64,000 nt of DNA from the NCBI RefSeq assembly GCF_001975985.1, contig NZ_MTQF01000001.1, forward strand, positions 62,001-126,000. Reading direction: 5' to 3'. Both the position numbers and the translations under genes were made by a program. The notes below the pieces were generated by a model. The model had not been told where the DNA came from and did not search any database. It saw only the letters and a list, made by a program, of their open reading frames with translations. The stretch's first letter is position 1, and every line of letters begins with the position of its first letter. Shown here one piece after another: positions 27,401 through 36,806 of this stretch. This stretch comes from [Flexibacter] sp. ATCC 35103. Lineage in GTDB: Bacteria > Bacteroidota > Bacteroidia > Flavobacteriales > Flavobacteriaceae.

Positions 27401-30400
27401 TACCGTTGACGTAAAAGGAGAAATCCTGGATCTAAAGAATACTTTTAATACGATGGTAGAACAGCTGAATTCTTTTGCATCTGAGGTAACGCGTGTGGCG
27501 CGTGAAGTAGGTACAGAAGGAAAACTTGGAGGACAATCTCAGGTAAAAGGTGTTGCGGGAACCTGGAAAGATTTAACGGATTCTGTAAACGTAATGGCTT
27601 CAAATTTAACGGGTCAGGTTCGTGGAATCGCAAAAGTTGTAACTTCTGTAGCAAAAGGAAACCTAAAACAAAAATTATCTATTGATGCTAAAGGCGAGGT
27701 TGCACAACTAACCGATACGATCAACGAAATGATTGATACGCTGGCTACATTCTCTGATCAGGTAACTACAGTGGCACGTGAGGTGGGTGCAGAAGGAAAA
27801 CTGGGAGGACAGGCAAATGTACCGGGAGCTTCAGGAACCTGGAAAAACCTAACCGAAAACGTAAACCAGCTGGCAGCAAATCTTACTACTCAGGTACGTG
27901 CGATTTCTGAGGTTGCATCTGCGGTAACACAAGGAGATTTAACTCGAACAATTGGTGTTGAAGCAAAAGGTGAAGTTGAAGCTCTTAAAGATACTATAAA
28001 TCAAATGATTTATAATCTTAAAGCAACCACTTTACGTAATCAGGAGCAAGACTGGCTGAAATCGAATTTAGCTAAATTTACACAGATGCTTCAGGGGCAA
28101 AAAGAACTTAATGCCGTTACTAAAAAAATCCTGTCTGAACTTGCTGCCGTTGTTACTGCGCAGCACGGACTTTTCTATATTCTTGAAGAAGGCGAAGAAT
28201 TTATGGATTCTAAACTGAATTTAATTGCTTCGTATGCTTATATCAAAAGAAAAAATTCCCCTACCTCCTACGCTATGGGCGAAGGACTTATTGGTCAGGT
28301 TGCGGTCGAAAAGGAACGAATTATTTTAAGTAATGTTCCTAAAGACTACATCAGGATCAATTCAGGATTGGGAGATGCAAAACCAAAAGATGTTATTATC
28401 CTGCCTGTTCTTTTTGAAGGCCAGCTTAAAGCTGTTATTGAACTGGCTTCACTTGATACCTTTAGCCAGACGCATTTAGATTTCCTTGAAGGACTAACAG
28501 AAAGTATTGGTATTGTATTAAACACCATTGAATCAAATTCAAGAACCGAAGAATTATTAGTACAATCACAATCACTGGCAAGTGAGCTGAAAAGCCAACA
28601 GGAAGTATTGAAAAATACGAATGAGGAACTGGAAGAGAAAGCTATTTTATTGGCAAATCAAAAAGAAGAAGTTGAGCTTAAAAACCAGGAAGTTGAGGTA
28701 GCCCGTAAAGCGCTGGAAGAAAAAGCAGATCAGTTAACCCTTACTTCAAAATATAAATCGGAGTTTCTTGCCAATATGTCGCATGAGTTAAGAACGCCGC
28801 TAAACAGCTTACAGATTCTGGCTAACGAATTGATTGCGAACAGAGACGGAAATTTATCCGAAAAACAAATTCAGTTCGCCATCACCATCAACTCTTGCGG
28901 AGATGACCTTATCCAGTTAATCAATGATATTCTGGATCTTTCTAAAATTGAATCCGGATATATTTCTGTCGATTATAATCCGATTAGTTTTGCTGAAATC
29001 AGCCGATTTGTAGAATCTACCTTCAACCCTATTTCTCAGGCGAAACATCTTCATTTTGAAATCAATATGGATGAAAATCTGCCAGAGGTTATGGAAACCG
29101 ATTCGCAAAGGCTAAATCAGATTCTGAAAAACCTTTTATCCAATTCGTTCAAGTTTACTGAAAAAGGAGAAGTTACACTGAATATTTACAAAGCCAATAA
29201 TACCTGGAAAACCAAAAACATTAGTCTGGACAACGCTGAAGCAGTTGTGGCGTTTGAAATTTCGGATACGGGAATTGGAATTTCCAAAGAAAAACAAAAC
29301 ATTATTTTTGAGGCATTCCAGCAAGCAGAAGGTTCTACAAGCCGTAAATATGGAGGAACAGGTTTGGGATTATCGATCAGCCGCGGTCTTTCGGATTTAT
29401 TGGGAGGAAGCATCGAACTGGAAAGTGATACCAATATTGGAAGTAAATTTACCCTTTACCTTCCTTTGAAATTTGTACATATTCCGGAATTAGAAGATAT
29501 TACGGTCAATGAGGAAACCAATGTAATCCATGCCGGAAAAAGCCGTTTAAAATCACTTCCTTCTGCTAGTTTCAATACATCAGATATCGATTTGTATTTT
29601 GTAGATGAAGTTGGCGATGACAGAACAGATATTAAACCTGATGATAAAATTCTTTTAATTGCGGAGGATAATGTGACTTTTGCCAAAGTTTTGCTCGAAA
29701 GAGCGCATCAGCACGGCATAAAAGCCATTGTAACGACTAAAGGAAATGATGTTATTGACTTTATAAACCAATTTCAGCCACATGCTATAACAATGGATCT
29801 TAACATGCCTGATACCAGCGGATGGAAAATTCTGGACAGGTTAAAAACCGATTTCACGCTACGCCATATTCCTGTTTATATTATTTCAGGAGAAGACGAA
29901 AGAAATAAAGGACTGAAACGCGGCGCAAGGAATTTCATGCTGAAACCGGTAAAAAATGAAGCACTGACTTCGCTGTTTAATGACATTCATAATTTCAAAA
30001 ACAAAAAAGAAAAAAACCTTCTGATTGTTGATGATAACGAAAGTGAATTACAACGCATTGTAGAATCAGTTTCCGGTGAGGATATTTCGATTTTTACAGC
30101 GCTGACAGCAAAAGATGCAGTAGCACTAATTGCTGAAAAATCATTTGATTGTATTATTTTAGATCTGGCATTGCCTGATGCTGACGGGCTTGATCTTATT
30201 AGTGATCTCGAGAATAATATTGCAGGACAGGAAACCGCAATCATTATACACTCTGCAGGAGATGTAAATAAAAAGCAACGCAGTAAACTAAGCAGGTTTG
30301 CACACAATATTATTACAAAAAGTGCAGTTTCTATTGACGAATTAGTAGACCAGACCGCTTTGTTTATGCATCGTTTGCATAAAGATCTTCCTGAAAGTAT

Positions 30401-30812
30401 GCGAGAAAGAATTGAAAAATATTACCTGAAAGAAGATGTTCTCATAAACAAAAAAGTATTGCTGGTTGATGACGATGTTCGAAATTTATTTGCTTTAACC
30501 ACAGCTCTGGAACGTTTTGGACTGGATGTAATAAGCGCCGAATCCGGACATGAAGCTATTGATATTCTAAATCAGAACCTGAAAATTGATATTGTCTTGA
30601 TGGATATCATGATGCCGGAACTCGATGGTTATGAAACAATGAAAATAATTAGAAAAAACATCAAACATAAGGATTTAACGATAATAGCTGTGACCGCCAA
30701 GGCTATGAAAGGAGACCGACAACGCTGCATTGAGTCAGGCGCATCAGATTATATAACCAAGCCTGTAAATGTTGAACAATTATCCTCTTTGATGAGAGTA
30801 TGGTTAAAATAA
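24435..30812 (+). CDS. Giant poly-HAMP hybrid histidine kinase, 2125 aa
   Basis: No signal peptide or membrane helix is visible, so the protein should be cytosolic. From the N-terminus: a diverged HAMP-like unit (about 45-188), eleven tandem 92-residue HAMP units (24999-28034, about residues 189-1200; each contains [21 protein letters not shown] and VAKGDLS-type motifs), a GAF-like domain (about 1222-1370), a coiled coil (about 1375-1435), a dimerisation domain with His1450 in [13 protein letters not shown], an ATPase domain (about 1560-1680, DTGIGIS and GTGLGLSIS), and three receivers starting near 1735, 1857 and 2004. All three receivers keep the phosphate-accepting Asp ([24 protein letters not shown]). 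Tandem 92-residue HAMP units also define fungal group III kinases such as Nik1. It is probably the hub of the cluster. Confidence 0.92.
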   Translation: MKKTKHIDKIPDDKLLIALPVITDENTTGSKSKKKNPDEESILSDAEFLKILLKVKNGNFSQRFPTDQNGIKRSICDTLNEIIDLNERMVFEFQKVGKSIGKQGKLTNRVVLDGARGSWSSCVDSVNTLISDLVHPTIEIAHVITSVAKGNLSQEMPLSIEGNPLQGEFLRIAKEVNGMVKQLNLFSMEVTRVAREVGTEGKLGGQAKVRGVGGVWKDLTDSVNKMASNLTGQVRNIADVTTAVAKGDLSKKITVDVKGEILELKNTINTMVDQLNSFSSEVTRVAREVGTEGKLGGQAQVKGVGGTWKDLTDSVNQMASNLTGQVRNIADVTTAVAKGDLSKKITVDVKGEILELKDTINTMVDQLNSFSSEVTRVAREVGSEGKLGGQAKVRGVGGVWKDLTDSVNQMASNLTGQVRNIAEVTTAVAKGDLSKKITVNVEGEILELKNTINTMVDQLNSFGAEVTRVAREVGSEGKLGGQAKVKGVGGTWKDLTDSVNQMASNLTGQVRNIAEVTTAVANGDLSKKITAVAEGEILELKKTINTMVDQLNSFSSEVTRVALEVGTEGKLGGQAKVKGVGGTWKDLTDSVNQMASNLTGQVRNIAEVTTAVAKGDLSRQITVDTKGEILELKNTINTMVGQLNSFASEVTRVAREVGTEGKLGGQAQVEGVGGTWKDLTDSVNQMASNLTGQVRNIAEVTTAVAKGDLSLQITVDVKGEILELKNTINTMVDQLRGFASEVTRVSREVGTEGKLGGQANVPGVAGTWKDLTDSVNQMAGNLTAQVRNIADVAIAVANGDMSRKITVDVRGEILQLKETLNTMVDQLREFASEVTRVAREVGTEGKLGGQANVPGVAGTWKDLTDSVNQMAGNLTTQVRNIAEVTIAVANGDMSKKITADVRGEILQLKETVNTMVDQLRAFASEVTRVAREVGTDGKLGGQAFVPGVAGTWKDLTDSVNQMASNLTGQVRNIADVTKAVANGDLSKQITVDVKGEILDLKNTFNTMVEQLNSFASEVTRVAREVGTEGKLGGQSQVKGVAGTWKDLTDSVNVMASNLTGQVRGIAKVVTSVAKGNLKQKLSIDAKGEVAQLTDTINEMIDTLATFSDQVTTVAREVGAEGKLGGQANVPGASGTWKNLTENVNQLAANLTTQVRAISEVASAVTQGDLTRTIGVEAKGEVEALKDTINQMIYNLKATTLRNQEQDWLKSNLAKFTQMLQGQKELNAVTKKILSELAAVVTAQHGLFYILEEGEEFMDSKLNLIASYAYIKRKNSPTSYAMGEGLIGQVAVEKERIILSNVPKDYIRINSGLGDAKPKDVIILPVLFEGQLKAVIELASLDTFSQTHLDFLEGLTESIGIVLNTIESNSRTEELLVQSQSLASELKSQQEVLKNTNEELEEKAILLANQKEEVELKNQEVEVARKALEEKADQLTLTSKYKSEFLANMSHELRTPLNSLQILANELIANRDGNLSEKQIQFAITINSCGDDLIQLINDILDLSKIESGYISVDYNPISFAEISRFVESTFNPISQAKHLHFEINMDENLPEVMETDSQRLNQILKNLLSNSFKFTEKGEVTLNIYKANNTWKTKNISLDNAEAVVAFEISDTGIGISKEKQNIIFEAFQQAEGSTSRKYGGTGLGLSISRGLSDLLGGSIELESDTNIGSKFTLYLPLKFVHIPELEDITVNEETNVIHAGKSRLKSLPSASFNTSDIDLYFVDEVGDDRTDIKPDDKILLIAEDNVTFAKVLLERAHQHGIKAIVTTKGNDVIDFINQFQPHAITMDLNMPDTSGWKILDRLKTDFTLRHIPVYIISGEDERNKGLKRGARNFMLKPVKNEALTSLFNDIHNFKNKKEKNLLIVDDNESELQRIVESVSGEDISIFTALTAKDAVALIAEKSFDCIILDLALPDADGLDLISDLENNIAGQETAIIIHSAGDVNKKQRSKLSRFAHNIITKSAVSIDELVDQTALFMHRLHKDLPESMRERIEKYYLKEDVLINKKVLLVDDDVRNLFALTTALERFGLDVISAESGHEAIDILNQNLKIDIVLMDIMMPELDGYETMKIIRKNIKHKDLTIIAVTAKAMKGDRQRCIESGASDYITKPVNVEQLSSLMRVWLK
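24999..28034 (+). repeat. Eleven tandem 276-bp repeats encoding HAMP units
   Basis: Eleven consecutive units of exactly 92 codons run in register with no indel. Neighbouring units are nearly identical at the DNA level in the middle of the array (units 2-6), and units 7-9 form a second subgroup with [15 protein letters not shown] motifs. Units 10 and 11 and the N-terminal unit before 24999 are more diverged. Confidence 0.95.
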
Positions 30813-30833
30813 TTATTTTTAATACTAAGCCCC

Positions 30834-32057
30834 ATGGAAGAACACGCTGTTAAAATACTAATCGTTGATGACAAAAAAGAAAACCTACTTTCTTTACAAG
30901 TCATCCTTGCTGATAAAGGCTATGAATTTGTTGAGGCAACGTCCGGTAAAGATGCCTTACGAATTTTACTTAAAAATCAGGATTTTGCTATCATTTTGAT
31001 GGATGTACAAATGCCTCTTATGGATGGATTTGAAACCGCAGAACTCATACGTCAGAGCGACAAGCTAAAAGATGTACCTATTATATTTTTGACAGCCAAT
31101 ATGAATACTACAGATTACATTTTTAAAGGATATCAGTCCGGTGCTGTAGATTATATGATTAAACCGTTGTCACGTGAAATACTTCAGGCAAAAGTCGCTG
31201 TGTTTACGGAGCTGTATAAAAAAAACAGGGAATTACGGTTCAGGGAAGAAGAAACGAGAACGCTAAATTCTAAGATTACAAAAGCTAATGAAGAATTGGC
31301 GGCGCAATATCAGGCAATAGAAAAATATGCCACTGAGCTTAAAAAGAAAAACATTGAACTCGATGCCTTTACTCATATTTCAAGCCACGATCTTCAGGAA
31401 CCTTTGCGAAAAATACAAACTTTTACGAATATTATACTCGCTAATGAATATCCAAATCTGACTGCTGAAGGCAAGAGCAAATTTGAAAGGATATTATATT
31501 CTACCAATCGAATGCGGGATTTAATTAACGATTTGCTGGTTTTTTCACGTACGAATATTGCTGATCGGGTTTTTGAAATTACTGATTTAAATAAATTAGT
31601 CGAAGACCTGAAAGAAACCATGCAGGAGAATATCTCAGAAAAAGGCGCAGCGATTATTACGGATCTTCATGGTCCTGCTAAAATTATTCCGTTCTTGTTT
31701 GTGCAGCTTCTGGAGAATTTACTGAACAATGCGCTGAAGTTCTCCCAAAAAGAAATTCCGATTGAAATTCAAATTAAAAGCTGTATTAAAAAAGGCGAAG
31801 AACTTCAAAATGAAGAGCTGGCTTTATCCGAAAACTATTGCCATATCGTTTTTCAGGATAACGGAATAGGTTTTGAACCGGAACATAGTGAGAAAATTTT
31901 TGGTGTATTTCAACGGCTTCATAGCAGAGATGTGTATGATGGCACAGGAATTGGTCTGGCTATTGTAAAGAAAATTGTCGAAAATCACAACGGTATAATT
32001 ACAGCAACGGCATTCCCTATGAAAGGCGCTACATTTAATATCTATTTGCCGCAATAA
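30834..32057 (+). CDS. Receiver-histidine kinase fusion
   Basis: The 407-residue protein starts with a receiver (about 8-125: VDDKKEN, phosphate-accepting Asp in ILMDVQMPLMDG, MIKPLS). A coiled coil follows (about 125-175), then a dimerisation domain with His185 in SSHDLQEPLRK, and an ATPase domain (DNGIGFE, GTGIGLAIVKKI). It has no membrane segment. A receiver in front of a kinase suggests its kinase activity is set by phosphate from another kinase, most simply the giant HAMP kinase 21 bp upstream. A strong terminator follows. Confidence 0.9.
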   Translation: MEEHAVKILIVDDKKENLLSLQVILADKGYEFVEATSGKDALRILLKNQDFAIILMDVQMPLMDGFETAELIRQSDKLKDVPIIFLTANMNTTDYIFKGYQSGAVDYMIKPLSREILQAKVAVFTELYKKNRELRFREEETRTLNSKITKANEELAAQYQAIEKYATELKKKNIELDAFTHISSHDLQEPLRKIQTFTNIILANEYPNLTAEGKSKFERILYSTNRMRDLINDLLVFSRTNIADRVFEITDLNKLVEDLKETMQENISEKGAAIITDLHGPAKIIPFLFVQLLENLLNNALKFSQKEIPIEIQIKSCIKKGEELQNEELALSENYCHIVFQDNGIGFEPEHSEKIFGVFQRLHSRDVYDGTGIGLAIVKKIVENHNGIITATAFPMKGATFNIYLPQ

Positions 32058-32077
32058 TAAGATCGAAAAGTAAAATT

Positions 32078-32107
32078 AAAGGGACAGAAAAAATCTGTCC
32101 CTTTTTA
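32078..32107. terminator. Terminator between convergent kinase genes
   Basis: An 11-bp stem, AAAGGGACAGA (32078-32088) with TCTGTCCCTTT (32094-32104), has a 5-base loop and T-runs on both strands. It can end the sensory cluster from the left and the kinase/regulator pair from the right. Confidence 0.9.
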
Positions 32108-32146
32108 TATAAAGCAAGGTTGTGCAAATTCTAATACAAAAAAACA

Positions 32147-33520
32147 TTACAAACCGGCTCTTACCGGCATCGTAACGGTAAATATTGTTCCTTTTCCCAC
32201 AACAGATTTCACATCGATTAAACCATTATGAAGGCTGAGAATTTGTTTTACGACTGATAAACCAACGCCATACCCTATTTGGTGGCTTTTATTTTTTCCT
32301 CTGTAAAACAAATTATAGATTTTCTCGAGATCTTCTTCAGGAATACCAATTCCGTTATCAGAGAACGTAAGAATAATACTTTCAGCAGAAGCCTTTATGT
32401 CTACATGGCAGGAATGATCTGTTGAATATTTGCAGGCATTTTCCATAATATTAGAAAAAGCAATTTGCAGAAGATACGGATTACCAATATAATTATAGAA
32501 ATTCGAATCGCTGTCTTCTAAGTTCGTGTAACTTATGCCTATTTTATATTTTACCTCTTTTTTATTCAGCAAATTTAGTTTGGCGTCAACAAGAACTTCG
32601 TCGATTCGAATATTTGACATTTTTATTTGTGATATATCATAATTAGCCCTTGCAAAATCAAGAAGTGCAGTCGAAAGCTGAGAAACATGATTTGCTTCTT
32701 CCAAGGCATTGTCTAAGGACACTTTATAATCATCGATAGTCTGATTTAGTTCTTTTCCCAATTCAATTTCAGCAATTAAAATCGAAAGCGGCGTACGAAA
32801 CTCATGCGATATTGTGGTTACAAAATTCCTGTGATTATTGAACGATTTCTCTAATCGGTTAAAAGTATCGTTAAAAGTCTCCGTAAGTTCATAAAGCTCA
32901 TCCTTGGCTTTTGGGACAATTATACGCTTATTAAGATTGTGTTCTGATATATCCCTGATTTGAAAAATAATATCCTTTAGTGGTTTTAAGGTATAATAGG
33001 AAAATCCAAAACCAATAATAAATATCAATACTATAGAAATAAAATACACATAAACTACATTTTCCTTAAATGCATTAATATGATTAAGACCGCTTACATC
33101 GATTGCTCGTCCTACGATATAAAATTCTTTATTATTATCTGTGTATAAAATACCGCGGTATTGGTATTTATCATCAGACCAGTTTAGGTATTTATTCTTT
33201 TTTATCGACTGCAATATTTTTTTATTGCCAAGAGGCGGTATATTATCAGAAAAATAAAGGTTAAACTTATTGTCATAAACGCTTATATCGGCTTCATTAA
33301 GGACTTTTTTGTTTTTTGTATGAAGAAATTTTATAAGGTCTTTATTAATCTGCGCATCAAATATAAACTCGGCTCGCCAGGTTATTTTATAATCCAGACG
33401 GTCAAAAAACTCCTCTTTTCTGTTTCTTTCAGATACAAAATATACGCTGTAGGCAAAAACAAAAAGAATAAAAGCAGTTAAAATGGCATATGTAAGAGCT
33501 GTTCTGGTTACTAATTTCAT
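32147..33520 (-). CDS. HAMP sensor histidine kinase
   Basis: The 457-residue protein has membrane helices at about 8-28 and 155-176 around a roughly 125-residue periplasmic sensor. HAMP (about 178-230) and a dimerisation domain with His239 in TTISHEFRTPLS follow, then an ATPase domain (IMENACKYS, DNGIGIPEED, GYGVGLSVVKQI). It should phosphorylate the OmpR-type regulator encoded just upstream; their genes overlap by 4 bp. The divergent porin operon is the likely target. Confidence 0.92.
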   Translation of the reverse strand: MKLVTRTALTYAILTAFILFVFAYSVYFVSERNRKEEFFDRLDYKITWRAEFIFDAQINKDLIKFLHTKNKKVLNEADISVYDNKFNLYFSDNIPPLGNKKILQSIKKNKYLNWSDDKYQYRGILYTDNNKEFYIVGRAIDVSGLNHINAFKENVVYVYFISIVLIFIIGFGFSYYTLKPLKDIIFQIRDISEHNLNKRIIVPKAKDELYELTETFNDTFNRLEKSFNNHRNFVTTISHEFRTPLSILIAEIELGKELNQTIDDYKVSLDNALEEANHVSQLSTALLDFARANYDISQIKMSNIRIDEVLVDAKLNLLNKKEVKYKIGISYTNLEDSDSNFYNYIGNPYLLQIAFSNIMENACKYSTDHSCHVDIKASAESIILTFSDNGIGIPEEDLEKIYNLFYRGKNKSHQIGYGVGLSVVKQILSLHNGLIDVKSVVGKGTIFTVTMPVRAGL

Positions 33521-34206
33521 ATTTTACTACTTAAAATAAATCCCATTCCCACTTTTGTATGAATGAGTTTCTGATCAAAACCTTTGTCTATCTTTTTTCT
33601 AAGATAAGCGATATATACATCAATATAATTGGTTCCGGTATCAAAATTATTGCCCCAGACATTATCTGCTATTTCGTCGCGGGTAAGAAGCCTTTCCGGG
33701 TTCTGCATCATAAAATGCAGTAAATTAAATTCTTTTGGAGTCAGGTTAATCGTCACGCCTTCTCTATAAATAACTTTGGTACGTTTATCCATAACAAGAT
33801 CATTATAGGTAAGTTGAGAACTCTCTTCTAAAGTATTTGTTGTGTCATTTTTGCGTTGCAGCAAAGCCTTGACCCTTGCATAAAGTTCTCTTATCTCAAA
33901 AGGTTTTACCAGATAATCATCTGCACCGGCATCAAATCCTTCAATCTTTTCATCGATAGTTCCTAATGCGGTCAGCATAATGATTGGGATTTTTTTTCCG
34001 GAATGGCGTATTTTTTTACAGAACGTAATTCCGTCCATTCCTCCCAGCATAATATCTGTGATAATCAATTCAAAATCAATTTTCTCTAAAAGTATCAGTC
34101 CTTCCTCAGCTTCTTCTGCAATATAAACCTGATAACCCTGACTTTCCAGTCCTCGTTTAAGCAATGCAGAAACACGGCTGTTATCTTCTACTATCAATAT
34201 CTTCAT
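33517..34206 (-). CDS. OmpR/PhoB-family response regulator
   Basis: The 229-residue protein has a receiver (EDNS at the N-terminus, phosphate-accepting Asp51 in IITDIMLGGMDG, LVKPFE) and a C-terminal winged helix-turn-helix (about 130-227, with LTPKEFNLLHFMMQNPERLL and VDVYIAYLRKKID as motifs). This family binds direct repeats of about 7 bp separated by 4 bp (11-bp period) and contacts RNA polymerase. Exactly such an array lies at 34346-34385 in the region divergent to this gene. The 4-bp overlap with the kinase gene marks a coupled pair. Confidence 0.93.
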   Translation of the reverse strand: MKILIVEDNSRVSALLKRGLESQGYQVYIAEEAEEGLILLEKIDFELIITDIMLGGMDGITFCKKIRHSGKKIPIIMLTALGTIDEKIEGFDAGADDYLVKPFEIRELYARVKALLQRKNDTTNTLEESSQLTYNDLVMDKRTKVIYREGVTINLTPKEFNLLHFMMQNPERLLTRDEIADNVWGNNFDTGTNYIDVYIAYLRKKIDKGFDQKLIHTKVGMGFILSSKI

Positions 34207-34345
34207 TTGTATGGGTTGATTTTAAAATCAGAGTCAAATTTACGACAATATTTTCTTTATCAAAAAGACCAATGTTTGCAGACTGGTTTTTCTAACACTT
34301 AAAAACCACTGACTATCAATTATTTAAAATTAAAACAACCAGTTT

Positions 34346-34385
34346 TCTAATAACATTCTATAGTCTTTCTAATGGTTTTCTAATA
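34346..34385 (+). promoter_or_regulatory. Predicted response-regulator box: four repeats, 11-bp period
   Basis: TCTAAT begins at 34346, TCTATA at 34357, TCTAAT at 34368 and TCTAAT at 34379, each exactly 11 bases apart, as 7-bp units with 4-bp spacers. The array ends 21 bases before a perfect -7 element (34407-34414), where an OmpR-family activator would bind. An extra TCTAAC at 34291 is 55 bases (5 x 11) upstream of the first unit. Confidence 0.7.
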
Positions 34386-34406
34386 CCCCAAAGACGATGC
34401 TGAATC

Positions 34407-34414
34407 TACCTTTG
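34407..34414 (+). promoter_or_regulatory. -7 promoter element of porin operon
   Basis: TACCTTTG is an exact TAnnTTTG match, 56 bases before the porin start codon. The -33 position has no TTTG, consistent with dependence on an activator. Confidence 0.6.
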
Positions 34415-34470
34415 TCCTGTCAAAAACAAGTAGTGATCACTACCAAACAAAATGTAAATTTTAACTAAAC

Positions 34471-35799
34471 ATGAAAACAGGTTATTTAAAAATTGGAATA
34501 TGTTTTTCTCTGCTTACCGGGTTATTTAATACTATAAATGCCCAAAAGAAGAACGATTTTGGAAACCCAACTCTTACACATTATCTCAACGACGAAAAAA
34601 CGCGTTCGATATCCTTTAGCGGTTATACTGAAATATGGGCACGCTATTTAGAGCTTAATCCGGGAAGTCTTGTAAATGGTGAACAGGTCAACAGTGTTTC
34701 GGATTTATCATTGCGCAGAGTACGGGTAAAAATGGCCTATCAGCCTACAGAAAAATTCACTTTTATATTACAGGGAGGTTTAACAAATGTAAATGTAGCC
34801 ACAAAAACATCGCCAACATTTGAACTTCTGGATGCTTATGCAGAGTATAAATTCAATGATGTTATTGCTGCCGGTGCCGGTCGATCTACCTGGAAAGGAT
34901 TATCGCGATTTACGACAGGACCTTTGAATACTTTGTTATATGATTTTCCTTCTTATGCTACCGGAAACGCAGGTATATCTGATGAAACCGTAAGGGAATT
35001 TAGCGTATATGCAAAAGGACAAATAGGCAAACTTGATTACCGTTTGGTTATTGCAGATCCATACACGAATGTAAGCTCAGATCCGCAATATAATATGGCT
35101 ACTTTCAGTAAAACGCATCCTAATAAAGATTACTCGGGATATGTGAAATATGAATTTTTTGAAACAGAAAATAATTCTACACCTTTTCATTCCGGAACAT
35201 ATAGCGGTAAAAAGAAAGTACTTGCATTAGGCGCCGGATTTGAATACATACACAATGAACTGTGGCATCTTGATGAAGCGAAAAATACCATTAATGATGA
35301 CGAAAAAAGTTTTGCCGTTGACCTTTTCTACGATACGCCAATAAATAAAGAACGCGGTACTTCTTTCAGCGCTTATGCCATGGCAATGAATAATAATTAT
35401 GGTCCTAACTATACCCGTTATTCCGGTGTCAGCAATCCTGCTAGCGGTGTAAATGCAGCCGAAAGCAGTCTTAACGGTGCCGGTAATACATCGCCGGTTA
35501 TAGGAACTGGTAATACTTATTATGTACAAATTGGTGGTACACTACCCTATTTTAATAAAGATAAGAACAATTTGCAGCTGCAGCCTGCGGGAAGTATTAT
35601 GTTATCTGATCTTGACGGACTTCATGATAAAGCACTGACTTATGATGCGGGTGTATCATTGTTAATGAATGGTATGTCGTCCAGATTGACTTTTGATGCT
35701 CAAAACCGCCCTATTTATGCCTTAAATGATGTAAATCAGGCCACAGTATCAGACAGAAAATGGCAGTTTGTTTTGAAATACAGAATCGACTTTAATTAA
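34471..35799 (+). CDS. Porin-like outer-membrane beta-barrel
   Basis: The 442-residue protein has a signal peptide ending near NAQKKN. Alternating polar/hydrophobic strands fill the rest, including SFSGYTEIWARYLEL and SDLSLRRVRVKMAYQP, and it ends KYRIDFN. The LRRVRV-type strand is typical of Bacteroidota phosphate-selective-type porins, though the substrate cannot be read. It is the first gene of a three-gene operon (porin-like, Dabb, cupin) behind the predicted OmpR-type box. Confidence 0.8.
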   Translation: MKTGYLKIGICFSLLTGLFNTINAQKKNDFGNPTLTHYLNDEKTRSISFSGYTEIWARYLELNPGSLVNGEQVNSVSDLSLRRVRVKMAYQPTEKFTFILQGGLTNVNVATKTSPTFELLDAYAEYKFNDVIAAGAGRSTWKGLSRFTTGPLNTLLYDFPSYATGNAGISDETVREFSVYAKGQIGKLDYRLVIADPYTNVSSDPQYNMATFSKTHPNKDYSGYVKYEFFETENNSTPFHSGTYSGKKKVLALGAGFEYIHNELWHLDEAKNTINDDEKSFAVDLFYDTPINKERGTSFSAYAMAMNNNYGPNYTRYSGVSNPASGVNAAESSLNGAGNTSPVIGTGNTYYVQIGGTLPYFNKDKNNLQLQPAGSIMLSDLDGLHDKALTYDAGVSLLMNGMSSRLTFDAQNRPIYALNDVNQATVSDRKWQFVLKYRIDFN

Positions 35800-35811
35800 A
35801 AACTAACGATT

Positions 35812-36231
35812 ATGAAACGAAGAAATTTTATTATTACATCAGCAAGTGCCGGAGCGCTTTCGCTTATTGGAGGAAAAGTATTGGCAAATAACAGCAATAT
35901 AATAGCACCTCAACCTAAGGCAATCTATTTTCATTATTTGTTGTTTTGGCTTAAACCGGAACTTAATGCAGCGCAGGTAAAAGAGTTTCAAAACTTTTTT
36001 GAAGGGCTTAAAAAGCTGCCATATGTAAAAAATGTGCGTTATGGCGGACCCGCAAATTCATCTCCAAGACCTGTAATGGACAATTCTTTTACTTACAACG
36101 CCTCAATGGAGTTTGATTCTCTTGAAGACTTAGAAACTTATGGGAAACTTGACGGACATCTGGCTTTGGTCGCAAAATACAAACCATTTTTTAATAAAAT
36201 GATGGTTCACGATTCCGTTTACATTCAATAA
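35812..36231 (+). CDS. Tat-exported Dabb-domain protein
   Basis: The 139-residue protein begins MKRRNFIITSASAGALSL, a twin-arginine (Tat) signal, so it should be exported folded. The rest is a single ferredoxin-like Dabb (stress-responsive alpha/beta-barrel) domain: IYFHYLLFWLKPEL, a helix with FEGLKKLPYVK and the final strands around MVHDSVYI. Dabb domains are dimeric folds, some catalytic on aromatic or polyketide substrates and others of unknown role. It begins 12 bp after the porin-like gene. Confidence 0.8.
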   Translation: MKRRNFIITSASAGALSLIGGKVLANNSNIIAPQPKAIYFHYLLFWLKPELNAAQVKEFQNFFEGLKKLPYVKNVRYGGPANSSPRPVMDNSFTYNASMEFDSLEDLETYGKLDGHLALVAKYKPFFNKMMVHDSVYIQ

Positions 36232-36260
36232 AAAATTATTACTTTTAAATTACTATCCAA

Positions 36261-36734
36261 ATGAAAAATTTATTAAAAGGGTTTATCCTATCTGTAGTCC
36301 TTATGACAGCAAACAGCAATACTGCTCAAAATCACAAAAATGTATCAGTGAAACCATTGGAAGAAGCGGCTGAGATTCCTGCTTACCGCCTTATCAATAA
36401 TCCTGATGGCACGAGTTCATTCGAGAAAGGTTCTATCCCGTCTTTAAAGCATATGAATACTGCTTCGTTCTGGTACAGCAATAAAACCGAAGAATGGGAA
36501 AAAAATGCACATCCTGCGCCCAGAAAACAATATGTAATAACAGTAAAGGGCAAAATTAGATTTAAGGTATCTGATGGAAGCACTTTTATCATAGAACCGG
36601 GTGTAATTTTACTTGCAGAAGATCTAAAAGGTAAAGGTCATAGCTGGGATATGGTTGATACTGATGTTTGGGAACGTTTGTATATCCCTATTACAGATAA
36701 TTCAGACGATCTTTTTGAGCCTGAATCAAAATAA
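36261..36734 (+). CDS. Exported cupin-domain protein
   Basis: The 157-residue protein has a signal peptide (to about residue 22) and one cupin barrel with APRKQYVITVKGKIRFKVSDG and VILLAEDLKGKGHSWDMVDT as strands and turns. The first cupin motif is weak and only one metal-type His (HSWD) is clear, so metal binding is uncertain. It follows the Dabb gene by 29 bp and is closed by a terminator. Its presence with an exported Dabb protein and a porin suggests the periplasmic handling of a small imported compound. Confidence 0.75.
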   Translation: MKNLLKGFILSVVLMTANSNTAQNHKNVSVKPLEEAAEIPAYRLINNPDGTSSFEKGSIPSLKHMNTASFWYSNKTEEWEKNAHPAPRKQYVITVKGKIRFKVSDGSTFIIEPGVILLAEDLKGKGHSWDMVDTDVWERLYIPITDNSDDLFEPESK

Positions 36735-36751
36735 ACTTAAGTCGCAAAATT

Positions 36752-36783
36752 AAAATCCCCTTCTGCTAAAGGGGATTTTTTTA
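36752..36783 (+). terminator. Rho-independent terminator after cupin gene
   Basis: A 10-bp stem, AAATCCCCTT (36753-36762) with AAGGGGATTT (36769-36778), has a 6-base loop and T-run; it begins 18 bases after the stop codon. Confidence 0.9.
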
Positions 36784-36806
36784 TGTTATCTAAACTCATT
36801 TTACTT

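Noticed and set aside
25237..27654. Series of 60-70 codon minus-strand ORFs spaced about 276 bp apart
   Set aside because: They are the antisense image of the HAMP repeats; the repeat period recreates the same open frame in each unit.
24999..28034. Regularly spaced repeats that could suggest a CRISPR or satellite array
   Set aside because: The unit is 276 bp of coding sequence in register with no unique spacers; it is protein repeat DNA.
32147..34206. Naming the kinase/regulator pair PhoR/PhoB
   Set aside because: Only family-level features are visible; there are no pst or phoU genes nearby and the predicted box differs from known pho boxes.
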